DNA of 64,000 nt from JAOUEA01 sp963719165 (GTDB lineage Bacteria; Actinomycetota; UBA4738; HRBIN12). Position 1 is the first letter of the stretch, and each line of letters opens with the position of its first letter. This document shows, one piece after another, positions 1-7,635 of the stretch. The notes under the pieces are model-generated. The model worked only from the letters and a program-made list of their open reading frames with translations. It was not told the origin of the DNA and did not search any database. The position numbers and the translations under genes were made by a program. The stretch covers positions 1,674,001-1,738,000 of the forward strand of contig CAVRAV010000001.1 in the NCBI GenBank assembly GCA_963719165.1. Direction: 5' to 3'.

Positions 1-1
1 G

Positions 2-739
2 GCCATCCATGTGGTCGCGGTCCGCCCGAGCCGTGCGACCGTCACCGTCGGGAAGGTGCCCGACACGACCGCACCCACCTTCACGTCCCAGCCGCATCTG
101 TCCTTCGCATCGCCGCAGCAACTGCCCCGGACGGGGAAGCCCGTCCGGGTGCGGGTGCGTTGGGCCGCCAAGGACCCGGGAGGTTCCCACACCGGCTACG
201 ACGTTCGCATGGCCACCGATGGTGGCGCGTTCACGACGCTATCGACGGATCGCCGGGCGGCGTCGTGGAACATCGAGGCCGCCCCCGGGCATACGTACGC
301 GGTGCAGGTGCGGGCGGCCGACGGATGGGGGAACCGCAGCGACTGGACCGAGGCCCCGCGGATCTCGCTCGGCGTGCTCGGCGAGGGTCGCCTCGACTAC
401 CACGGACGGTGGTCCGCCCGCCCCGACCGGCGAGCGCTCGGACACACGTACCGGGTCACGACGCGTGCCGGCGCATCGGCGACGCTGCACGTGCGCGCCT
501 CCGCCGTGGCCGTGCTCGGGCGGATGGGTCCCGCCTACGGATCCGTCCGGGTCTTCGTCGACGGACACCGGGCGCGATCGTTCTCGCAGCGGGCCGGCGG
601 GAACGACGACCGTCGGGTCACGTTCCGCGTGACGTTGGGCCACGGGGCGCACGGCGGCACGCACACGCTCCGGTTCGTGAACGTGGGCGCGCGAAGGCAC
701 CCGTCGTTTTCGATCGACGGCATCGCCGTGCTGCGTTGA
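2..739 (+). CDS. C-terminal part of a secreted/surface beta-sandwich protein (cut by window edge)
   Basis: The frame is open through the left edge, so only the C-terminal part (about 245 residues) is seen. The first half resembles a fibronectin type III-like Ig fold (repeated aromatic and Gly-Asn turns, 'AADGWGNRSDW'). The last ~110 residues are a beta-rich domain beginning 'RPDRRALGHTYRV' with 'GSVRVFVDGHRA' and ending 'FSIDGIAVLR'. The same domain type occurs twice at the C-terminus of the GH25 lysozyme at 9763-11742, so it is probably an extracellular attachment or carbohydrate-binding module. No catalytic domain is visible in the part present. The 3' end converges on the exchanger gene 9 bp away. 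Confidence 0.6.
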   Translation, partial: AIHVVAVRPSRATVTVGKVPDTTAPTFTSQPHLSFASPQQLPRTGKPVRVRVRWAAKDPGGSHTGYDVRMATDGGAFTTLSTDRRAASWNIEAAPGHTYAVQVRAADGWGNRSDWTEAPRISLGVLGEGRLDYHGRWSARPDRRALGHTYRVTTRAGASATLHVRASAVAVLGRMGPAYGSVRVFVDGHRARSFSQRAGGNDDRRVTFRVTLGHGAHGGTHTLRFVNVGARRHPSFSIDGIAVLR

Positions 740-748
740 GCGACGGCC

Positions 749-1810
749 TCACCGCGCGATGAGGAGCAGGCCGCAGATCCCGAGCACGTAGGCCACGAGC
801 ACGAACCACGCATCGGGCCCCAGTCCGAGGACCTTGCGCCTGGGCCGGAAGAGCAGCCCCATCGCGAAGATCGCGGTCACGGCGAGCCCCATCCCGCCCA
901 GCCACAGCGAATCGTTGCTCACGGAGGTCAGCACCGGCTTGCCCGCCAAGATGTCGGCGAGCAGGAACAGCGTGATCTGCACGGAGTTGCCACCGAAGAT
1001 GTCGCCCATGGCGAGCCCCACCTTGCCCAGTCGCACCGCGCGGATCCCGGTGCTGATCTCGGGGAGCGCCGTGACGGCGGCCAGGATCGTGGCGCCGAAG
1101 ATGACGCCGTTGATCCCCCACGTGGTCGCGAGCCCGTCGCCGGACTGCTCGAGCGCGACGCCTGCCGCGAGCGTCACCGCCGCGGCCGCGCCGAACCAGG
1201 TGACGGCCCGGCGCGTGGAGGCGTTCGCGAACCGGTTGGGCCGAACGCCCTTCACGGGCCCCGGTTGCGCGGCGACCAGGGTGCCCTGCAGGGTGCCCTC
1301 CACCGACTCCCAATGCTCCGAGCGTTGGATCCGCTGGAGCCCGACCATGCCGAGCAGCCACGCGACGACGATGATGAGGGACACGGGGCTCACGGGTCCG
1401 ACGGCGACGCTCGCGGGAAGCAGCGGGCCCATCAGGGCGATCGACACGACCATCACGACGAGCAGGGCCTCGAAGATCGGCTCGACGACCTTCGACATCG
1501 TCGACAGCGGCGTCTCGCTGCGCGACACCGCATCGATCAACACGAGGACCAACGTCTGCATCCCGATGCCGCCGAGGAGGTTCCCGGCGGCAAGACCGAG
1601 GTTCCCGTGTACGGCGGCCGATGCCGTGACGGCGAGCTCCGGCAAGGTCCCGACGAACCCGAGCAGGATCATTCCCCCGAGTGCCTCACCGAGACCGAAA
1701 CGGTCGTCGATGACATCGGTGGCGTCGGAGAGCACCACTCCGGCGATCCAGGTGGCCGCCGCCGCCAGGACGAATACGCCGATCAGCGCGCCGGTGCTCC
1801 AGGAACCCAC
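749..1810 (-). CDS. Sodium/calcium exchanger family (CaCA) membrane protein
   Basis: 353 residues with about ten hydrophobic segments. The two alpha-repeats that define the Ca2+:cation antiporter superfamily are visible: 'GFVGTLPELAVTA' at residues 51-63 with 'GNLLGGIGMQ' after it, and 'TALPEIS' near 246-252 followed by 'GDIFGGNSVQ'. The acidic residue in each repeat (PEL, PEI) is the expected cation ligand. A hydrophilic loop near residues 160-200 separates the halves. Family knowledge supports exchange of Ca2+ or another cation for Na+ or H+ across the cytoplasmic membrane; the ion cannot be read from sequence. Start is a GTG. Divergent from the propeller gene at 1861. Confidence 0.85.
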   Translation of the reverse strand: MGSWSTGALIGVFVLAAAATWIAGVVLSDATDVIDDRFGLGEALGGMILLGFVGTLPELAVTASAAVHGNLGLAAGNLLGGIGMQTLVLVLIDAVSRSETPLSTMSKVVEPIFEALLVVMVVSIALMGPLLPASVAVGPVSPVSLIIVVAWLLGMVGLQRIQRSEHWESVEGTLQGTLVAAQPGPVKGVRPNRFANASTRRAVTWFGAAAAVTLAAGVALEQSGDGLATTWGINGVIFGATILAAVTALPEISTGIRAVRLGKVGLAMGDIFGGNSVQITLFLLADILAGKPVLTSVSNDSLWLGGMGLAVTAIFAMGLLFRPRRKVLGLGPDAWFVLVAYVLGICGLLLIAR

Positions 1811-1860
1811 CCGCGCAAACTATCCCAAGCTCGGGGGGCCGCCGAGTAGCATCTGGCGCC

Positions 1861-3159
1861 ATGACGCTCCCCCTCCGCCGCGCCCTTGCGATGGCCCTGA
1901 CCGGCGGGGCGCTGCTCGCCCCGCGGGCCTCCGCCGCCGTGGTGTGGGGGCCCGATCACCCGGTGGGGCCCCCCTCCGTCTGGAACCCGGGAGCATCGCT
2001 GACCGCGACGGCCGACGGACTCCTCGTGGTGTGGTCGAGCGACTGCCCGCCCCCGCACGGGCGATGCGCGACCGACCGCGGTCCGTTCATGGGGGTGTTC
2101 GCGCAGCGCGGCGGAGGCGGCCGGTGGTCGAAGCCGGTGCGGGTTTCCCAGCCCAAGCGCCAGGCCGAGCGCGCCTCGGTGACCGGCGCGGGCTCCGCCG
2201 TGCTGGCCGGCTGGGTCACGCAGACCTCCTACCGTCATTACCGCGCCACGGCGCCTCGCGCCTTCTACGTGCGACGCGCCTCTCGGTCGGGCCGGCACTG
2301 GTTCCCGGCGGTGCGTCTGTCTCCGGCGGGCGGCCGCGTCGACTACCCGACCCTCGCGATGACGGGCAGCCATGCGTACGCCGCCTGGACGATGGCCGGA
2401 TCGGGGGCGATCCGGCTTGCCACGAGCGCCGACCAGGGCAAGACGTGGAGCGTGAGCACGGTCGGCAACACCACCGCGCGCCCCGACGGCGCCGAGGGGT
2501 TCGCCGGCTACCCCGTCGTGGGGGCGAGCGGATCCAACGTGGCGCTCACCTGGTACGCGGACGGCGACGGAAAGCAGGTGGTGAAGACCTCGAGCGCCGG
2601 CGGCGCCGACTGGAACAAGTCCTCCGCGCTCGACGTGCTCACGCCGCGCGGTCCGAACGACGGTTTCCACTACGCGGGGGCGCGGGGCGCCACCGACGGC
2701 ACGACCGAGGATGTGGCGATCTCCTACACCACGACGGGCGGGCTCGCCGTGCGCGTGTGGGATGGGTCGACGCTGGGTCCGGAGCGCGACGTGCTCGCGG
2801 GCACCTGGCCGACAAACCTGCGGGGCCGGACCTACGCCGGCGCCTACGGTCCGGCCGTCGCGCCCTCGGGGACCGAGGACCTGGTGGTGGCGTTCGGCGC
2901 GTGCCGCCGGACGCAGCTCGCGAACCCGTGTGGCTCCACCCGTCGATCCGCGCGTGTCGATCTGTTCGCGACGAGCTCCGGCGACGGCGGCCTCAGCTGG
3001 TCGAGCCCGCTCCGACTCTCCGGCAAGGAGGCGAGGATCAACGAGTCTCCGTCGCTCGCGCTGACGCGTCCCACCCGCGCCGTGGTGGTGTGGAACGCGC
3101 GCGACCCGGCTTTCCTCAGGTACGGGTTGCGCCTGCGCGCCGGCGTGGGCGGACCCTGA
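1861..3159 (+). CDS. Secreted sialidase-like (BNR/Asp-box) beta-propeller protein
   Basis: 432 residues. An N-terminal signal peptide is clear (basic MTLPLRR, hydrophobic core, cleavage near ASA-AV at about residue 26). Asp-box/BNR-type motifs are present, e.g. 'SADQGKTW' in the middle and 'SSGDGGLSW' near the C-terminus, which mark the blade turns of sialidase-fold propellers. The Arg triad and Tyr/Glu of true neuraminidases are not recognisable, so enzymatic sialidase activity is not claimed; an extracellular binding or structural role is equally likely. It is followed on the opposite strand by the end of the Cys-rich/MauD operon (13 bp convergent gap). Confidence 0.7.
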   Translation: MTLPLRRALAMALTGGALLAPRASAAVVWGPDHPVGPPSVWNPGASLTATADGLLVVWSSDCPPPHGRCATDRGPFMGVFAQRGGGGRWSKPVRVSQPKRQAERASVTGAGSAVLAGWVTQTSYRHYRATAPRAFYVRRASRSGRHWFPAVRLSPAGGRVDYPTLAMTGSHAYAAWTMAGSGAIRLATSADQGKTWSVSTVGNTTARPDGAEGFAGYPVVGASGSNVALTWYADGDGKQVVKTSSAGGADWNKSSALDVLTPRGPNDGFHYAGARGATDGTTEDVAISYTTTGGLAVRVWDGSTLGPERDVLAGTWPTNLRGRTYAGAYGPAVAPSGTEDLVVAFGACRRTQLANPCGSTRRSARVDLFATSSGDGGLSWSSPLRLSGKEARINESPSLALTRPTRAVVVWNARDPAFLRYGLRLRAGVGGP

Positions 3160-3171
3160 GCACCCAGACGC

Positions 3172-3492
3172 TCAGCACGCACGCCGAAGGCAGAACCCTC
3201 GGTAGGGCCGGCCCTGGATGCACGCATGGAACCGCCGCGAGCATCCGCCGCACCGGTACAGGTTCCCGCCGCACGCGCACCCCGTCTTGCTTATGGGTTC
3301 GCACCCCACCTTGCAGGGGTCGGGATGGGGTCGTGCGCGGGCCCGCGTGGCGCCGAGGGTGCTCACGGCCGCGTAGGCCCCGAAGGCCGCGAGCGAGGCA
3401 CGCGAGACGAACGACCGCCGCGTGAGCTCGCGTGTCCGCTCGCGCGGCGATCCGGACCGCTCGACGACCGGTGGCCCCGCTTGCTCAGCCAC
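3172..3492 (-). CDS. Small Cys-rich Tat-exported protein (last gene of MauE/MauD-like operon)
   Basis: 106 residues. The N-terminus carries a twin-arginine-like signal (TRRSFVSRASLAAFGAY, about residues 24-40), so folded export by Tat is likely. The mature C-terminal half is short and holds nine cysteines, among them 'GCACGG' and 'RCGGC', in a basic background (ends RRAC). It overlaps the preceding MauD-like gene by 8 bp and is the last of a same-strand overlapping series from 7116 down to 3172. I do not recognise a named family. Co-transcription with two thioredoxin-like proteins and a MauE-type redox membrane protein suggests its cysteines are oxidised or isomerised after export. The odd Cys count leaves at least one free thiol, intermolecular bond or ligand. 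Confidence 0.6.
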   Translation of the reverse strand: MAEQAGPPVVERSGSPRERTRELTRRSFVSRASLAAFGAYAAVSTLGATRARARPHPDPCKVGCEPISKTGCACGGNLYRCGGCSRRFHACIQGRPYRGFCLRRAC

Positions 3493-4058
3493 CGGCGGCT
3501 CCCACGATCCGCACGCCGTCGCCCTCGGCCACGAGATCCGCGACCTCGTCCACGGTCTGGACTGGGCCGCGGGAGACCACGGCGCCGCCCTCGTCGATCA
3601 CGAACACGGTGGGCGTGATGTCCACGCCGAAGGCGTCGGAGACGTCGGTGCCGTGCTCGCTCACCAGCCGAACACGCTCGGCCGCGTGCCACCCGGAGGG
3701 ATGGGCCTGGAGATCGCCCCGGCTCACCACGACCACCGTGGGGAGCCGCCGCGCCGCTGCTTCGGACACGACGCCGGGCACGAGCGTTGCGCACGCGGCA
3801 CATGCGGGGTCCGCGAAGAGCACGAGGTGCCGCAGGCCTGCCGTCTGGCGCGCATCGAACACGCTCGCCGTCGGCGGCGTCGGCGCGGAATCCGGGAGCT
3901 CGGCTGCCCGGCGCGATGCCCCCGGAGAGATGACGCACCGCGGCCTCGTCCGCGGCCCGGAGCTCGCCGATGGTCCGTGCGGCTCCCGAAAGCGCCAGCA
4001 AGAGCCACGCCACCGCCGCCGCGAGCACCCCGACCAGGACCCATGGCAGCCAGCTCAC
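3485..4058 (-). pseudogene. MauD/TlpA-like thioredoxin-fold membrane-anchored protein, frame broken near 3860
   Basis: Starts at GTG 4058 inside the upstream stop (GTGA overlap). The first frame gives a membrane anchor (WLPWVLVGVLAAAVAWLLLAL) and the linker 'GSRAPGFRADAADGERV'; the protein then continues in another frame as 'FDARQTAGLRHLVLFAD' with the redox motif 'PACAAC' (CxxC type) and the cis-Pro region 'DITPTVFVID'. One extra base near 3860-3866 explains the switch. Joined length (~190 aa) and layout match MauD/TlpA-type disulfide oxidoreductases. It is either a recent inactivation or an assembly indel; the intact flanking codons and the many similar breaks in the window favour the latter. 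Confidence 0.7.
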
Positions 4059-4516
4059 GTTCGCACCCTCTCCACGCGCAGCGACGCGAGGGCGTCGTTC
4101 GCGATCCGCAGACGGGCCGCGGTGTGCAGGTCCAACGACGCGATGAGGTAGAGGCTGAACGGACGGCCGCTCATGGAGAAGAACCGCTGCACGCCGGCCC
4201 GGTCCGGCGCAGGCACCTGGAGCGTCCGCGGATCGAGATCGTTCGCGCGGATGCGCGGGGCCCCCTGTGGCGCGTAGAGGCCCACGTCGGCGAGGTCGGG
4301 CGAGAAGCTCACCAACGAGCACACCAAGCCGCCACGCCGCCCGCGCAGGGTCGCCGCCGTCTCCAGGTAGGAGCCGTGGTCGAAGGGCAACGGCACGTCG
4401 GCGAGGTGAAGCACGGGGTGGTTCTCCGCGGGAGGGGGCAGGCGCGGGGTGAAGATCCGCCCCTCCCAGCCGGGGGGAACGTCCACCGAGAGCCCCCGGT
4501 CGGCCAGCCTCGTCAT
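4055..4516 (-). CDS. Hypothetical protein (PsbP/DUF1795-like beginning) of the Cys-rich operon
   Basis: 153 residues, no signal peptide or membrane segment. It begins with 'GLSVDVPPGWEGRIF', a pattern common in PsbP/Mog1-like or DUF1795-like proteins, but I cannot assign a family securely. Only one cysteine is present. It starts with ATG inside the stop of the upstream membrane-protein gene (ATGA) and its own TGA overlaps the GTG of the next MauD-like gene, so its expression is tightly coupled to both. Position suggests a cytosolic partner of the export/redox system rather than an independent enzyme. Confidence 0.6.
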   Translation of the reverse strand: MTRLADRGLSVDVPPGWEGRIFTPRLPPPAENHPVLHLADVPLPFDHGSYLETAATLRGRRGGLVCSLVSFSPDLADVGLYAPQGAPRIRANDLDPRTLQVPAPDRAGVQRFFSMSGRPFSLYLIASLDLHTAARLRIANDALASLRVERVRT

Positions 4517-5112
4517 CGCAGCACCACCGCGGCGGCGGCCACAGCCAGTGCCGACTCGCCCCACAGGATCGCCCGACGGACCGGGCCGCCCCAGCGCGAG
4601 AGCCCTCCTTGGACACGGCCGAGTTGCGACCGCTCCCGCACGCCCGCCACCGCGAGGATGGGCAACGCGCGCAGGGTGCCGAACACCAACCCGATGAGCG
4701 CGGCCCGCGGGACCCCGCCCACGAGCAGCTCGGAGAACAAGGCGGCGTAGATCGCCGACGCGGTGACGATCGTCACGAACCCCGCCCCCAGTTGGAACCC
4801 GAACCCGGCGCCGAACACGGGCCCTCGGTAGCGCAGCATCCACTCCTCGTTCACCTGACGACGCACCGAAGGCAGCCGCAGGCCGCCGATCCCCAGGTCG
4901 GCCGCGAGCCCCAGGAACACCGCCGCCACCAGGAGCGCGATCCGCGCGGTCCACGGAAGCGTGCGCGCGAGTGGCAGGCCCACGAACCCCAAAACGGCGC
5001 CCACGAGCGCGCCGGCGGACGCGGAGGCGACGACGTAGGCAGTGGCCGTCGGCCAGAACCGGGATCCGCGTGCCCGCTGCCCGAGCGGGGTGATGCTTCC
5101 CATCATCGACAT
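4513..5112 (-). CDS. Polytopic membrane protein of the Cys-rich/MauE-MauD-like operon
   Basis: 199 residues with about five hydrophobic segments (near residues 25-50, 57-75, 97-125, 128-150 and 180-198) and a basic loop between the second and third. There are no cysteines, so it is not itself a DsbD/CcdA-type electron carrier. No family recognised. It overlaps the following gene by ATGA and is preceded by the possible 27-codon ORF at 5116-5199. A transport or anchoring role for the Cys-rich product is an inference from position only. Confidence 0.65.
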   Translation of the reverse strand: MSMMGSITPLGQRARGSRFWPTATAYVVASASAGALVGAVLGFVGLPLARTLPWTARIALLVAAVFLGLAADLGIGGLRLPSVRRQVNEEWMLRYRGPVFGAGFGFQLGAGFVTIVTASAIYAALFSELLVGGVPRAALIGLVFGTLRALPILAVAGVRERSQLGRVQGGLSRWGGPVRRAILWGESALAVAAAAVVLR

Positions 5113-5115
5113 CCC

Positions 5116-5199
5116 TCAGGGCGACCAGGTCGACCGGACGGCGGCGGCGGCGGCCAGGCCCAGGGCGAGGCCGAGGTACACGCCTGATCCGCCGCTCAA
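5116..5199 (-). CDS. Possible 27-residue single-pass membrane peptide in the operon
   Basis: A TTG at 5199 overlaps the stop codon of the upstream MauD-like gene (TTGA) and opens a 27-codon frame ending at 5116, 3 bp before the next ATG at 5112. The product is SGGSGVYLGLALGLAAAAAV followed by RSTWSP: one hydrophobic segment with a basic C-terminal side. It exactly fills the only gap in an otherwise fully overlapping operon, which is the main argument for it. Short length and a TTG start make chance possible. Confidence 0.35.
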   Translation of the reverse strand: MSGGSGVYLGLALGLAAAAAVRSTWSP

Positions 5200-5876
5200 C
5201 GCGGTCCCCCGCCGTCGGACGAGCCTTCCGCGCGAGCCAGCTCCTCATCGGCCATCGCGTCGGTGAGCAGCGACCGGACCTGGTCCCACGAGCTCGCGGC
5301 GCCCTCCCCGCGGACCTCGCCGTCGGCGCCCACCATCACGAAGAACGGCGACATCGTGATGCCGTAGTCGGCCCAGGCCTCGGTGGACATCACGACCGGA
5401 ACGTCCGCCGGCGCGAGATCCTGCAGGCGGGACGGGCTCTCGAGGTCACGTCCCTTGGTCACCACGACCACGCGGGCGCCCTCGGGCATGGGTCGATGCG
5501 CGCCCGCGCGCAGCCCCTCCCAGAAGGCGCGGCAGGTCAGGCAGCCGCTCGACAGGAAGGCCACGAGCACGGGAACCCCCGCCGAACCGACGGGCGTCAC
5601 CACGGCGTCACCACCCAGCGTGCGGCCGGACAGGTCGTAGGCCGGGGTGAGGTCCCGAGGGCCCGGCAGGTGCGTGGGGATGCGCGGCGCCTCCGGTGCA
5701 GGGGCCGCCTCGTCCGAACGGTTCCCGAGGGGGAGCGGCTGCGGGCTGGGTGCCTCGTCGGGAGTCGGCAGGCGCCGGAGGATCTCCGCGTGGCTGCGCA
5801 GGAGCCCCACCACCACGAACGCGAGCAGTGCGAGCAGGAGCGTCTCGATGACCACGATGACGGTGAGGGCGGTCAC
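5196..5876 (-). CDS. MauD/TlpA-like membrane-anchored thioredoxin-fold protein
   Basis: 226 residues from GTG 5876, which overlaps the upstream stop (GTGA). Residues 5-25 form one transmembrane anchor; a Pro-rich linker follows (about 35-70); the C-terminal two thirds is a thioredoxin fold with 'FLSSGCLTCRAFW' (CxxC redox site) and the cis-Pro strand 'ITMSPFFVMVG'. MauD/TlpA-type proteins reduce, oxidise or isomerise disulfides on the outer side of the membrane. Immediately downstream of the Cys-rich light-chain-like gene, so that protein is the likely client. This copy is intact, unlike the second one at 3485-4058. Confidence 0.8.
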   Translation of the reverse strand: MTALTVIVVIETLLLALLAFVVVGLLRSHAEILRRLPTPDEAPSPQPLPLGNRSDEAAPAPEAPRIPTHLPGPRDLTPAYDLSGRTLGGDAVVTPVGSAGVPVLVAFLSSGCLTCRAFWEGLRAGAHRPMPEGARVVVVTKGRDLESPSRLQDLAPADVPVVMSTEAWADYGITMSPFFVMVGADGEVRGEGAASSWDQVRSLLTDAMADEELARAEGSSDGGGPR

Positions 5877-6460
5877 AGGCAGCCCGCCTCGTGCGAACAG
5901 GTCACCTGGTCGACGGCGGCCGAACAGTGGCAGTTCACGCATTCGATCTCGCAGGGCAGCACGCACGTGACGAGCCGGCATTGGATCGGCGTGACCGCGG
6001 CGATCTGGGTGTTGCACTGGCCGTAGCGGAAGACCACGCAGCACGTCTTGAAGTTCCTGCAGTCGTCGCTGCCACAGTGGCAGCCGCCGGGGCACGCCTT
6101 CCCGGGATCGATGCTGCAATCGAGGTAATAGCGGACGTTCGTGGTGCCGCACAGGCCGCTGCCCCCGTAGCTGCATTGCCACCACCCGCCGACGAACGTG
6201 TTCTGGGGGCAGCCGAAGTTGGAGCCGCCGGGAAGCGTGCAGCAGAAGGCGGTGTAGCCAGCGCAGCACCGGGAACCCGGCGGACAGCGGCTGCAGGATG
6301 CGCGCACGAGGTCCTCCGCCGCCACTGGGCGCGTCGCATACCGCACGGGCGCCACCGCCAGGGCGGCAGCCGCGACCGTCGCGCGCTCCGCACGTGAGCG
6401 CTCGGGCCCGCGCGCCACCCACGAGGTGGCAGCCTTCATCGCCCGCTCCGCCACGCTCAC
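5873..6460 (-). CDS. Cys-rich secreted protein of the methylamine-dehydrogenase-light-chain-like type
   Basis: 195 residues. The N-terminus has a hydrophobic export segment (VAAAALAVAPVRY near residues 28-40), but the twin-arginine pair normal for this family appears as 'SRAERA'. The mature part holds 25 cysteines. The spacing 'GCPQNTFVGGWWQC', 'YYLDC', 'CRNFKTCC' and 'FRYGQC' follows the actinobacterial Cys-rich family related to MauA, the beta subunit of methylamine dehydrogenase. A Trp lies where the first TTQ Trp would be (GGWW), but the second TTQ Trp position reads 'FKTCC', so a tryptophan tryptophylquinone is not expected. No heavy subunit (MauB) is present. Sits between MauE- and MauD-like genes (ATGA and GTGA overlaps), which in mau systems supply disulfides for the six-disulfide light chain. 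Confidence 0.75.
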   Translation of the reverse strand: MSVAERAMKAATSWVARGPERSRAERATVAAAALAVAPVRYATRPVAAEDLVRASCSRCPPGSRCCAGYTAFCCTLPGGSNFGCPQNTFVGGWWQCSYGGSGLCGTTNVRYYLDCSIDPGKACPGGCHCGSDDCRNFKTCCVVFRYGQCNTQIAAVTPIQCRLVTCVLPCEIECVNCHCSAAVDQVTCSHEAGCL

Positions 6461-7116
6461 GGGCCCCCGGCCTCCGGTCGATCGCCTCGATCGCCTCGAT
6501 CGCCTCGATCATTCGGGCTCGCCCCGTCGGTATCGGGCCACAAGCTCGCATGCCCCTGGCCCACGCCCGACATCGCCAACGCCGCGTCGGCGCGCCGATG
6601 TCGGTCCGGATCGAAGAGCTCCTGCTCGTGATGGGTGGGCGGCGTCCACGCACGGAACGCCGTCGGGGCCTCAGCCACCACGACCGTGACGAGCCATCCC
6701 GCCACACAGAGTCCGACGGCCGCGGGCGCCGCGACCCACCCGACGGCCCTCACGATCGACGGCAACGCGGTGACGCCGATCAGCGCGGCCGCCACGCCCG
6801 AGGCGGCGGCGGTCAGGTTCAAGCCGACATGCACCCAGCTTGGGGGGACGTCGTGTTCGCCGGCGCACCCGCATGAGGCCGCTTGCGGCCGCGCCAGCTT
6901 CAGGTAGGCCACGAACGCGGCGAACCCGGTGTACAGCGCCGCGAGGAGGAAGGCCACGCCGGGAACCGGACGCGCCAGGGCGGCGACGCCCACCGCCATC
7001 TCGACGACACCGAGCGCCCGAACCCCCCAAAGGCGGGCCGGAAGGCCTGCAGCGTAGAGCGCTTGGGAGGTGGCGTTCGGGCGCACCGTCTTCACGGCAC
7101 CGCCGATGACGAGCAA
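6457..7116 (-). CDS. MauE/DoxX-like redox-associated membrane protein
   Basis: 219 residues from TTG 7116, the only start in frame after the stop at 7194-7196. Four to five hydrophobic segments in the first 150 residues with 'ASCGCAGEHDVPPSWVHV' between segments three and four; the Cys-x-Cys in a loop followed by Ser-Trp and His-Val-x-x-Asn is typical of MauE. The family is thought to pass oxidising or reducing equivalents to MauD for disulfide formation in the periplasmic partner. The C-terminal ~60 residues are hydrophilic and end in an in-frame DRG repeat. First gene of the operon; the next gene starts within its stop (ATGA). Confidence 0.75.
   Translation of the reverse strand: MLVIGGAVKTVRPNATSQALYAAGLPARLWGVRALGVVEMAVGVAALARPVPGVAFLLAALYTGFAAFVAYLKLARPQAASCGCAGEHDVPPSWVHVGLNLTAAASGVAAALIGVTALPSIVRAVGWVAAPAAVGLCVAGWLVTVVVAEAPTAFRAWTPPTHHEQELFDPDRHRRADAALAMSGVGQGHASLWPDTDGASPNDRGDRGDRGDRPEAGGP
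6478..6510. repeat. 9-bp tandem repeat inside the mauE-like gene
   Basis: The unit ATCGCCTCG occurs in a row about 3.7 times. It is in frame on the minus strand and encodes a repeated Asp-Arg-Gly near the C-terminus of the MauE-like protein. A repeat of a multiple of three can change copy number without breaking the frame. Confidence 0.8.
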
Positions 7117-7203
7117 GGCTGCCGCGAGGAGGAAGACGGGGGCGAGGCGGATGGGCTCGATGCCGCCGGAGCGTAGGGGAGCCCCGACCCATCGTCAATC
7201 GGG

Positions 7204-7584
7204 CTAGGCGGTGGTTGCCTCCGGCTCCAGGAGCACGTGCACGGCGTCCGCGACGTCCTGCGGATCGAAGGGTTTGGTCATGACCATGTCGGCGCCGCTC
7301 GACAGGCAGCGCTCCCGCTCTCGCGACATGGTGACCGCCGTGAGCACGAGGATCGGCACCCGTTTCGTGTCCGCGTCTTCGCGCAGGACGGCGAGGACGT
7401 CGTAGCCGTTCACGGAGGGCATCATCAGGTCGAGCACGATGACGTCGGGATGCTCGGCGCGCGCAACCTCGATGCCCGCACGCCCGCCGTCCGCGATCAG
7501 GATCTGGTGGTCCTGCCCGTGAAAGGCGTAGCGCAGGATCGTCCCCACCACGGTCTCATCATCGATCACCAGCACTCGCGACAT
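7204..7584 (-). CDS. Single-domain response regulator (CheY-like receiver)
   Basis: 126 residues starting at ATG 7584, which has a good ribosome site (GGGAGG, 6 nt upstream). Receiver hallmarks: 'LVIDDE' acidic pair near residues 6-8, phospho-acceptor Asp in 'VIVLDLMMP' near residue 52, switch Thr in 'LVLTA', and Lys in 'TKPFDP'. No output domain, so it acts through protein contacts or as a phosphate relay. No histidine kinase is adjacent. Located 87 bp upstream of the MauE-like gene on the same strand; co-transcription is possible but not shown. Confidence 0.88.
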   Translation of the reverse strand: MSRVLVIDDETVVGTILRYAFHGQDHQILIADGGRAGIEVARAEHPDVIVLDLMMPSVNGYDVLAVLREDADTKRVPILVLTAVTMSRERERCLSSGADMVMTKPFDPQDVADAVHVLLEPEATTA

Positions 7585-7635
7585 CACGTCACCTCCCAGC
7601 AACTGCCTTCTGACATCGGCGCGACCGGGCCACAC

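Noticed and set aside
1861..3159. Active neuraminidase
   Set aside because: Asp-boxes are present but the catalytic Arg triad and Tyr/Glu pair could not be identified.
834..3425. Long plus-strand open frame (863 codons)
   Set aside because: Antisense to the exchanger and out of frame with the propeller gene; composition is the usual high-GC shadow pattern with no domain.
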